Of a stretch of DNA of 30,953 bases, positions 1 through 9,991 are shown one piece after another. Position 1 is the stretch's first letter. Each line of letters starts with the position of its first letter. The notes under the pieces are model-generated. The model did no database searches. It saw nothing but the letters and a program-made list of their open reading frames with translations, and had not been told where the DNA came from. Origin of the DNA: Collodictyon triciliatum (lineage: Eukaryota > CRuMs); contig JBHJMP010000932.1 of assembly GCA_043381765.1 (NCBI GenBank), forward strand, positions 1 through 30,953, read 5' to 3'. Made by a program: the position numbers and the translations under genes.

Positions 1-68
1 AGAGAGAGAGAGAGAGGGAGAGAGAGAGGGAGGGAGAGAGAGAGAGAGAGAGGGAGGGAGAGAGAGAG
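1..68. repeat. (GA)n microsatellite at window edge
   Basis: Almost pure GA/GGGA dinucleotide tract, reading CT-rich on the minus strand. It lies just downstream (minus sense) of the last visible LRR-gene exon, so it is probably inside an intron of that gene. Confidence 0.95.
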
Positions 69-144
69 CCGAAATAAGTAACAGAAAAGCAATGCAAAAA
101 TGTCCATAAAATATCAAACAAAAAGTACACATATAAACGCATAC

Positions 145-405
145 CTCATCATCTTTTAAATGTGTAGGCTTTCTCATCTTCAAAGTTGCTTGATAGCGTA
201 GCGCTTCGACTTCTTCCTCACTAGATAGTAATCCGATACATCGAAAGGGATGAGACCCGTGCAATTAAATAGAATGGGATATGTTGTCATTCAATTTATT
301 GTTTGCTTCTTGGTTTTAATATCATTTTTTCATTGGATAATAGTATAAAAGAATGTGAGGAGGGAATGAGGGTGATGATAATGAAGAGATTATAGAATAA
401 ATTAA

Positions 406-437
<32 letters not shown>

Positions 438-438
438 T

Positions 439-469
<31 letters not shown>

Positions 470-2319
470 GGGGGGGGGGGGGGGGGAATAAATTGTAGAA
501 AACCTGGCTCCGGTCTTCTTCCATGCATCCACGCGCTCATTGATAGTGATATCGGTATCCAGCACCTAATGTTCATTGTGTAACAATTACATCTAAATTT
601 ATCTTTAATTATAAATTGACTGTGTGATAGGAGCTTATCTTAATTGTGGACCTTAAATTAGACATTCCAAAGGAAAAATTACTCGAAGTAGACAATCAGG
701 ACGATGAAGCTTCTGAACCAAGGCCAAAACCTGCATGCGTCCTGCTGTGTAGTTTTTTTCAAAGCTAGGGTTTTCTCTGATTGCCATGATTTGAATTCCA
801 TCAAGAGCATCGATTAACCTAGCAATCTAGTTGATGTTTTGTAGTTGAAAATTTTTATTGATTCAAGGAAAATATAAGTTAAAAAATGGAGGATTTTGTA
901 TAATACACAAAAGTTTAAAATACCTCAATCGGACTGTTTGCAATCTTATTGTTGCTGAGGTCGAGAATTCGAAGATGTTTCATATTTTCCAGTCCTAATA
1001 TGATACACCAATTCAAGAAAAAATACAAAAGGGTCGAATGCAAAGTAAGACGCGATGTTACACATCAAAATTTGAATTAAGATAAGGAAAGTACAAATAA
1101 AAGGACTATGTTACGTTTACGAACCCAGTGTCGTGATATCTGTGATGAGATTATGTGACAAGTTCAGCTTCTGGATGTTCATATATTGTCTAGTTTGCAA
1201 AAAGATAAGTAAGATTGCATAATTGCAGTATATAAATATAAACATATTTAAAAGTGAGCTGCTATAAGTATCAAAATCAGCAAATATCATGACTAAGTAA
1301 ACTGCCGTTCATAAGTACCCAAAGTTGAGCGATTCGTTTGTCAATCTGAAATTTATCATTCCTGGGAGGAATAAAACTGCTTCTGGTGCAAACTCATTCC
1401 TTGGTTGGACATCATCCCACCATAGTGGCTGATTCGGTTGGTCGCTCCACTTTCAATAGTTGATTATGTACATCACCAAAATTAAAATGGTAAATTTTTA
1501 CTGGATATACGCACCTTGCACTAGTGTCATTAAAATAAAGAAAAAGCATAATTCATTTACTGTTTTTGAAATAACGATGGCCGCGAGAAATCGATATACG
1601 ATAGTGTCACCAACACCCTCATGTTGAATAGAATCAGTATACTCGTCCAAAGTGATTGGTTTCTAAGCCCAAAATAATTGAAGATAAGTTTAACTTGACA
1701 AAATTAAATAAGCCATATATTTCTTTGATTAACACATATTTGGGACTTTAATCTCATTATATCCTTTAATTCGTTTTATTGTGATCGAGAAAATAAAAAA
1801 AATAAAATGAAGGAAATAAAATATAGAAAACGAAAAGGATAGCTGCTCACAAAATCAATCGACTTCAAGGCATGGTTTTTGGGGAAGAGCTGCCTGATTA
1901 CATCACGACGATAGTTTGCTTAAAGAATGCGCTATATTAATCGCTTGAAATTCTTATATTCGATAATCATCGAATCAATCAAAGATGGAGAGGGGGGAAA
2001 TACTGGCTGTGATAATGACCATCATGATGATTGAACTAAGAAGAATAACTGTATAGTAACAAAAATGACCTTTTATAAGAAAGAATAAAAACGAAATCAT
2101 CGTGAAGAATTGAAATAAGGTGGCAAAATAATTTATGTGGAAAATCTTAAATTACGTATTTGGACAACTGTGCCACGACGGGTGGATGATCCTTCTCCTT
2201 CATTTTATAATGATAATAACGTTTTATTAGATTAAAGATGGAGATATTGGTTACTATGGTTAAATATAGAAAGCCTCTTGGAAGGCGGCGTTATCCAACA
2301 CAGTGATGGAGAGGACAAG

Positions 2320-2402
<83 letters not shown>

Positions 2403-5400
2403 GGATTAAAAAAGCTTTCACCGTGGATCGTTCCGCGTCGAGTAGGAGAATTGGCTNNNNNNNNNNNNNNNNNNNNNNNNNNNNNNNNNNNNNNNNNNNN
2501 NNNNNNNNNNNNNNNNNNNNNNNNNNNNNNNNNNNNNNNNNNNNNNNNNNNNNNNNNNNNNNNNNNNNNNNNNNNNNNNNNNNNNNNNNNNNNNNNNNNN
2601 NNNNNNNNNNNNNNNNNNNNNNNNNNNNNNNNNNNNNNNNNNNNNNNNNNNNNNNNNNNNNNNNNNNNNNNNNNNNNNNNNNNNNNNNNNNNNNNNNNNN
2701 NNNNNNNNNNNNNNNNNNNNNNNNNNNNNNNNNNNNNNNNNNNNNNNNNNNNNNNNNNNNNNNNNNNNNNNNNNNNNNNNNNNNNNNNNNNNNNNNNNNN
2801 NNNNNNNNNNNNNNNNNNNNNNNNNNNNNNNNNNNNNNNNNNNNNNNNNNNNNNNNNNNNNNNNNNNNNNNNNNNNNNNNNNNNNNNNNNNNNNNNNNNN
2901 NNNNNNNNNNNNNNNNNNNNNNNNNNNNNNNNNNNNNNNNNNNNNNNNNNNNNNNNNNNNNNNNNNNNNNNNNNNNNNNNNNNNNNNNNNNNNNNNNNNN
3001 NNNNNNNNNNNNNNNNNNNNNNNNNNNNNNNNNNNNNNNNNNNNNNNNNNNNNNNNNNNNNNNNNNNNNNNNNNNNNNNNNNNNNNNNNNNNNNNNNNNN
3101 NNNNNNNNNNNNNNNNNNNNNNNNNNNNNNNNNNNNNNNNNNNNNNNNNNNNNNNNNNNNNNNNNNNNNNNNNNNNNNNNNNNNNNNNNNNNNACATACA
3201 TACATACATACATACATACATACATACATACATACATACATACATACATACATACATACATACATACATACATACATACATACATACATACATACATACA
3301 GAATAAACATAGTATTAAAAGAAACGAAGAGAGTCCTTTGAATCGAATAAAGGAAAAAAAAAGAAACGAAGAGAGTAAAGACAATAAAAAAAAAGGAAGT
3401 CACCTCAAGTCCATGACTAGAATAGCACTGAATCTTGACACATCACAGTACATCGGCAACTTCTTAGATATTGTAATTTTATGTATATTACCAACAAATA
3501 GGTCATTTCTAATTTGCTCGTGGCCAAATTCCTCGATTAAAGCAAGGTTCCAGCTAATTGATTATGGCGAGGGATTGATACATTTAAATATTAATAAATA
3601 GATAAATAAATAGATAGTATGAAAAATGAACAAAAAATAAGATAAGTACTCCTATTCCATCTGCAACAAAAAAAAAATATGATTGAAACGGGATTATGAG
3701 AGTAGAGATAAAAAAGTTCCTACCAGGTTTGATTGAGTTCCTCTAAATTGTTCAATATGGAAGATGTAATTTTGAATTTAAGAAAACTCATTTAATGATA
3801 CAAATGCATTATAAGCTTAAAGCTTTATCAGTAAATCTTTTAAAGTGTGTATGAATAAGACCTGCTGAAGTGATGAATTCTTTAAGGCATTCAATTTTTT
3901 CTGTTAGTGTCACTTTGGCACCATCGATTTGAATAATTCCACAGGCACGATTGGAACCCTGCGATAGTATATGTGAAGTAAGTTCGATTGAATGACCCTT
4001 AATTAAATTACTATCCGCGTGTTAGAAGTACTCAAGAGTGCCTATGAATCGAATAAAGGGGAAAAAAATACTCTTGAGTTTCTGGTCTCAAAAATGATTT
4101 TCTTTCGGTAGTTATTTAAGAGATTTCCGCGCAGATCGATTGACTGGATGCTGATCAAGAATCTATAGCGCACAGAATTTGAATGTTCATTAAAAAAAAC
4201 ATTATTAAAGTAGGGGATTCAAAATTCAGAATATCTATTAAGCTCCTGAGTAAATTATAGAAGCGAAATTAGATAATGTATAAATACGGTAGGGGTGATA
4301 ATGGCTCTGCTTTCCCGATCTTGTTAAAGCTTATGTTGAGGACCTGTATGAGCAAGTATGAGTAATATTTACGATCACAAGACACAACAGACTTGAAATA
4401 TATAGAGATTTTTAATCGTATATATTTCTATCTCTGGTATCAATTATCATTCATAGCATTGGGAAGTGGTTGGTGGGAGCTTGAGACAAGGTATTTAAGA
4501 CTTATAAAGAAAAACGAAACCTGCAGGTTGGGGCAGAACTCCAGACCGCATCTGGACAAAGTAGTGAGACTATTGTTTGATAAATCCAAATGACGTAGAT
4601 TCATCATTTCAGAAACCTGTTATGTAAGTAAATATTAATTACAAAGACCAAGAACTAGAAAACAGTGTCATGTGATGGCCAAGAATTCGATGTGATGTGA
4701 TTCGTGTTGTCATGTATATGATATATATATTGAATATCAGAGTTTACATTGATATAAGTAAGTCCCATTTGCTTAACAGTGAGTTGGATTACATCAGCTG
4801 GATTCCACTTGTTCATTTCTTTTCAAATTAAGGAACAACTCGGTGATATTTGCTTAACTGTAGTTTTCGATATACATAATATGCGTTGGATGAGGTGTAA
4901 TCAAGCAAAAGCAAATCTCATGATGTGTATTGGATACGACGAATGAAGGGAACAGATCCAACTGTAAAGTCCCACAAAATCTCGGGAAGTTTTTCTTTTT
5001 CCTTTGGGGTTCCATAGTTTCTGATGGCTTCTACTCTCTCCTGAATAGTAACTGGGGTTCCATTCAACACTTCCAGGAGGCAGGAGTAATAAATAATCTA
5101 AATCGGTTACCCAGATAAGAGAAGCGAACTTGAATTAAAAATATCACCCAAACATAACATATGGATGTTTATATGTACCTAGGGGCTATATGTATGTATA
5201 GAAAAAAGAAAGGATAAATCAATCGAACAAATATTACGGCTGAACGAGACATTTTGTTCTCCATAATCGGATTGCCACGAAGATCAAGGTATTGTATGTA
5301 GGGAGAGTTTTTGCAAAACGTAATCATATCTGTCAGACTCTTGATTCTATTTTGGTCAAGTTCACACCAACGCACAAGTCTGTGATAATTGATTCGTTAT

Positions 5401-7752
5401 AAGAAAGCAGTGAAAAGTATTTTAACTTTATGTATATATACTTGTAATCAAGCGAAAAAAATACTTCAATTTCAGAGAGGCCACGGATTTTAAATTTAAT
5501 TGACGAAGAATCAAAACACTAGTTCTTTCAAATGCACCTAACTAGTTTTTTAAAAATAAAATTACAATCGTATATTTGATTCTACTATTTCCTGTCTCGA
5601 AGGAGATTAATGATATGTATTTTGCTATAAAGTGTGACATCAAGTGAAATGCTACAAGAGGAGATAGAAACACAAAAAGAAACACAAAAAGAAAAAGATA
5701 ATCAAAGAAAGAAGGAGAGCAAAACGAACTCTGGCCATTAATTCCTTTCTTTGCTTAGATTCTAGTTTTGCATTCATTAGGCAGACTTTCAACACAACTG
5801 CTGGTGTTTTGGTTCGAATGTCCTGAAAGGAAAGAATACTTTCTTGTGGCGGTACCTGATCAACATTAAAGAAAATTTAAGAATATCGGCGAATGTCATG
5901 TGTCTAATGATTATGAGTGAATAGAAAGAATGATGTGCATATTATGCTCGTTCATATTTCGATGCTTGTTACCAAGAGAGAAAATGAGGGTTCATAAGGT
6001 CAATTATGGTTATACATCGGAGGGTTTCTGAAGAGGAACATTGATGCGGGTGCGAAATAGGGATGGTTTGAAGGGCTCTCGGTGAATCCTCGAAAGTGCT
6101 TGGTGATGCGACTTCAAATTTGGATGCATTAAATGAAATAAGAATCGAGTAATCAACTTTTTTATAAGGGTTTGTTTGTTGGAAGAAAGTCCATAAAGAA
6201 TACGTCAGATAGTTGTGATTTGGCGGAGGTAACCTCAAAGTGGAAAGATGATGGATTCATTCCTTCCGTGGGTTCTGGGTAGTCAGGGCGAGGGTCATCC
6301 ACTTGATTGATTTGCTGCCATTCATCTGAATAATAAATCACAAGAAGAAATCATGTAAAGGAATGTGAGCGCATAGCATTCTTGCTCTCGACATTTACTT
6401 CCAAATTCCTCAGAAGGATATTCAGTCGACTAATTGGTGAGCTCAATAGAAATTAATGAAGTAAGTATGATTAATGAAGAATGAAAAATCAAATCGATCA
6501 AGTACAACTTCTTGAAAAAGTAAAATAATGAAGAATAATTTTCCAAATAAGAGCATGGTGATATAGACCTGGAAGAAATTCCTTATCTGCCGAGAAAAAA
6601 GGCCCATCAAACGAGAACGGAACATTCACATAACTTCTCATCCATTCTTGCTCTGCTCGCTGATTCGGTGCTGTTTCTGTTTTTTTCTGTATGATTTAAT
6701 TTCTCATTATGTGATGCTTCACTAATCCAGGGAAAAGGCATTTTATTCATAATTTAATGAGATTATATGATAATCACCCTTGTGTAAAATTGACCTATAG
6801 AACAAATATAATATATAAATAGGCGATAACTATATTGCTTCGATGACAAGAGAGAAAAGGGAAAAAGAATAACCTCAGGCTCAGTGAATTCAATTTCAAT
6901 TATTTCCTGTTCTTTCTGGTCTACTGATACAATCTCCAAAGCTATATAAAATTACAAGGTTAGGAATTAAGAAAAATCCTATGTGATTCGTATGAATATC
7001 GCATAATTTAAAATTAAGTGCAGTACAATACAGACCTTCAACGTCGGCAACAATGTCAGCCGTGGTTTTGGAGAGTATTTCAGCTCCGGGCTGAAGAAGA
7101 TTTGCTGGTGAAAAAGGAAATATGATGAGTTTATTTGCAGATGATTGAAAAGGATTAGTTAGAATTAGTATAATTGTTGTTGCCCAAATGAATAAAAATA
7201 TATAGAATTTAATCGCTTTGATATGCTTGTAACTGTTGCATTTTAGATAAATGATTGATGAAAAGACATTGGCTCCCAGTGACCATCGGTGCTTGATATT
7301 TGTGCTGAAGGTGCCTTCGGTTCTGCATAAACGGAGGGAAATGAGTGAATAGGTGAACAGGTATAGTATACGAGCGACAATATAAGACAAATTTTAAAAA
7401 AAAATGCCTTCAAAAACAAACAGAAAGTAATCTATGAGATAGTATTGCTTCACACAAAAACACGCATACAGAAATACAGATACAGTGTACGGTGTCCCGT
7501 CATAGTTTTAAACGAAAGATGTAACCGTATTTTGGACATTAAAAAGAAAAGAACAGCATTCCTTCCCATGTAGTTATGGTAATGTAAAAAGAATGAGTCA
7601 TTATCGTAATTCACATGAGCATATAACTACCCTGCGTCGGCGTCGAACTTTCTTTCCAGCAGCTCCTTGAGTCGGCTGCCTTTTCGTTGCCATTGTGTTC
7701 GGTGCATCTTGCAAAAGGGGCTCCTGTTGAACACCAGGGCGACGTGGACTGT
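145..7752 (-). CDS. Large leucine-rich-repeat protein, about 28 exons, partial at both ends
   Basis: Protein-binding scaffold by family; the exact orthologue is not recognised (a long multi-LRR protein of LRRC9 type is possible). Exons, 5' to 3' on minus: 7631-7752 (frame unresolved, enters gap), 7284-7322, 7036-7104, 6874-6941, 6569-6686, 6399-6429, 6234-6325, 6016-6111, 5726-5855, 5465-5537, 5238-5379, 4938-5097, 4748-4818, 4521-4616, 4288-4343, 4072-4150, 3862-3958, 3724-3742, 3404-3553, gap, 2422-2456, 2156-2197, 1851-1918, 1561-1662, 1319-1449, 1125-1189, 924-994, 683-826, 504-565, 145-220. LRR motifs include IQYLDLRGNPI, LRHLDLSNNSLTTL, IQSIDLRGNLL, IQKLNLSHNLITDI and LRILDLSNNKIANSP. 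Three LRR blocks each end in a cap such as VLNGTPVTIQERVEA. Splice phases agree at nearly every junction; exceptions are 6569/6399, 7631/7284 and the gap. The N-terminal exons are acidic and Pro/Gln-rich without LRRs. The visible coding part is about 780 codons, and the end lies left of the window. Splitting into two genes near 4820-4920 is the main alternative. Confidence 0.82.
409..486. repeat. (ATA)n followed by A23 and G25 homopolymer runs
   Basis: An ATA array (about 409-430) leads into an A-rich stretch ending in 23 A (439-461), joined directly to 25 G (462-486). It lies in the LRR-gene intron 221-503. On the sense strand the C run begins only about 17 nt after the 5' splice site at 503. 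Homopolymer lengths may be inaccurate. Confidence 0.95.
2321..2401. repeat. (AAT)n microsatellite
   Basis: About 27 units of AAT/TAA with one G interruption near 2364, in the intron between LRR-gene exons 2422-2456 and 2156-2197. Confidence 0.97.
2457..3193. other. Assembly gap (737 N)
   Basis: All N. Flanked by coding exon sequence on the left (2422-2456, open in minus frame) and a (ACAT)n array on the right. LRR-gene exon 3404-3553 exits in phase 2, and the flanking frame shows that at least part of one exon is hidden here. Confidence 0.99.
3194..3300. repeat. (ACAT)n tetranucleotide array
   Basis: About 27 perfect copies starting at the gap edge, so the true array may extend into the gap and may have caused it. 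Intronic in the LRR gene. Confidence 0.98.
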
Positions 7753-8148
7753 NNNNNNNNNNNNNNNNNNNNNNNNNNNNNNNNNNNNNNNNNNNNNNNN
7801 NNNNNNNNNNNNNNNNNNNNNNNNNNNNNNNNNNNNNNNNNNNNNNNNNNNNNNNNNNNNNNNNNNNNNNNNNNNNNNNNNNNNNNNNNNNNNNNNNNNN
7901 NNNNNNNNNNNNNNNNNNNNNNNNNNNNNNNNNNNNNNNNNNNNNNNNNNNNNNNNNNNNNNNNNNNNNNNNNNNNNNNNNNNNNNNNNNNNNNNNNNNN
8001 NNNNNNNNNNNNNNNNNNNNNNNNNNNNNNNNNNNNNNNNNNNNNNNNNNNNNNNNNNNNNNNNNNNNNNNNNNNNNNNNNNNNNNNNNNNNNNNNNNNN
8101 NNNNNNNNNNNNNNNNNNNNNNNNNNNNNNNNNNNNNNNNNNNNNNNN
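7753..8148. other. Assembly gap (396 N)
   Basis: All N. The sequence left of it (7631-7752) is open in all three minus frames and ends at a GT donor, so the 5' end of the LRR gene, including its start codon, may be hidden here. Confidence 0.99.
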
Positions 8149-9991
8149 CGTAATGTTGTTCGAGCAAAGGTCTCGAAAACACGTGGATCTGCTTACGAGT
8201 CCAACGAAGCTCCCGGCGGTGCAGCGTTACCTTCGCCTGGGCCTATTCTGTGCGCCATGCAGATCTTTGCACAAACGTGAAACAACGTTTAAAAGAAGAA
8301 AAGACAGAGACAGAGAGAAAGGAAGAGAGTTGCTGTCGTGGTCAATTGACTCTTCTCCAGGAACAAACCACACCAGCTGTAAATCGAGCGAAAAGAAAGA
8401 TCAACCAGACAAGGAATGCCAAACAGCCTGGTAGAGTCACCCACAAATAAATAAAATAAAATAAATAAAAATATGCTCAAAGGTCGGTGCAGTACGCCAC
8501 TGCCGCACTCCGAAAGGAAGAGCGCGGCTGAGACACAGGCACCAACGAGCCCACTCTCCAGCTCCAGATCGCGCATGAGAATACCTGCCAGCAACCACGG
8601 CCCGGTTAGGACTGTCCAAAGCGAGTCCCGTCCCGCTTCCCTCCGTTCTATGGCTGGCAACGCCCAAGGTGTCTGGTTTGTTGCGGCCAGCTTTGACAAG
8701 TGGGGTTTTGTTTGGCTCTATGGAGACAATACAGATCGGAATTCATGACAGTCGTTTTCGTGAATCCATTCCTACACTGGCGCATTTTTCTTCATTTTAT
8801 TGGTTGTCACAGATTTTGGGATTGGGTTGGTGCTCAGATGTCGAATATTCTTGTTTGCTGTATTAATATGGTATGTTTCACAGAATGTTGCAAATTTCCT
8901 GAAAGAGACCCTACAAAGGCGAGCGGAGAAGGTTTCCGGGCTGCCGTTGAGAGTGAGGGTATAATCAAGTGGGGGCGGGATTTGCCAACGCTGCACAGTC
9001 TGCCACAGATGGCGACGATGGCTTCGCGTCAAAAGCAATACATGCGGGCTATCGATTGCAGCGGTGCGTTGAAAAGAACTGCTGGCCGCGAAGGAATCAA
9101 CAGCAAACTATTCTGCTATCCGATTTGACCTTCAGATGTTGCAACACTCAGGCAGTCTGATTATAAAAACAAAAAATCAACAGCAGCGCACAATTAACCA
9201 TGGGCTGGGGTCGGATTGCTTGGATGGGATATCCCTGAAAAGTGAAATCTTACATTTTGAAATAGATTATTTTCTGTTTTTTTTTCTTTTCTTTTTTTCA
9301 TCAATTAGTGAGGACGTGAATCCGGCTGGGAAGAACAAAAGGGCGCCGCACAAGGCGCGGGGACATTGACAGGCCCTGTGAACTCGCGCAGCAGCGCCGA
9401 GAAATCACTGGTATTGGCTGTGATCGCACACGGATTCTCCCAAACGGATCACATTCGCTTTGACCCGCGGACAAGAAAGTCGAACAAAGACAGAAACGGA
9501 ACAGCGAGAAAGTGGGAAAAGAACGGGTTACTGGGGAATGTGGAAGAAGAAAAAAAGTGATGACAGAAAGAATTATAATTAATTTTGGTGGCTTTGCGAT
9601 GCCATTGCGTAACGAAACATTCGGCATTTTAGGATATCCTCGCAGTATTCTGGTTGTGGAAAATATCTATTCTGTTTCTTCTGTCGAGATAGGCGGCTGC
9701 AGCTCAAGCCACATCCCTAGACAAATGTATGTGCTGTGCAACCATAAAATCCATGCTTTGAATCTCTCAGCCGTGGGCTGCAGAGTCTTTCGCGCAAGCT
9801 CCTTGGGAGCTGGCGAGTGGATGCGGGCGCTGTCTCTTTTGTAGGTGGTGCATTTATTTCTTTTGGGCAGAGGACAACACCGTTTGCCTTCCAGAGCAGA
9901 GATGAGTATTGGGGTTTTGCAATACTGTTGTTTGTGTCTTCTCATCCTTGGTTTTCGAAGGCCGCTTTGTCTGTTTATTTCGTGCGAGTGT
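8149..9991. other. Unassigned interval between LRR and CYC1 genes
   Basis: Patches at about 8480-8720, 8930-9110, 9300-9560 and 9700-9850 look richer in GC than the surrounding introns, as the coding exons here do. Each carries 60-130-codon open frames on both strands. On minus, 8289-8699 opens with hydrophobic stretches such as SLWTVLTGPWLLAGILM. On plus, 9512-9844 encodes a 110-codon frame with mixed composition. No frame matches a family I recognise, and I could not chain exons with agreeing phases. The interval may hold an unidentified gene, UTRs or promoter DNA. Confidence 0.4.

Noticed and set aside
2260-3403. Long minus frames of Met-Tyr-Val-Cys repeats and plus frames of Thr-Tyr-Ile-His repeats
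   Set aside because: They translate the (ACAT)n array and run through the N gap; no real protein signal.
3743-3786. Start of a new gene at the ATG near 3790 (MSFLKFKITSS)
   Set aside because: The upstream exon can be joined in phase by the 19-nt microexon, and the frame is preceded by a stop within a 20-bp interval, too tight for separate genes. Kept only as an alternative.
5805-5822. TGGTTCGAATGTCC, similar to a tRNA B-box
   Set aside because: It lies inside a well-supported LRR-gene exon and no cloverleaf or A-box is visible around it.
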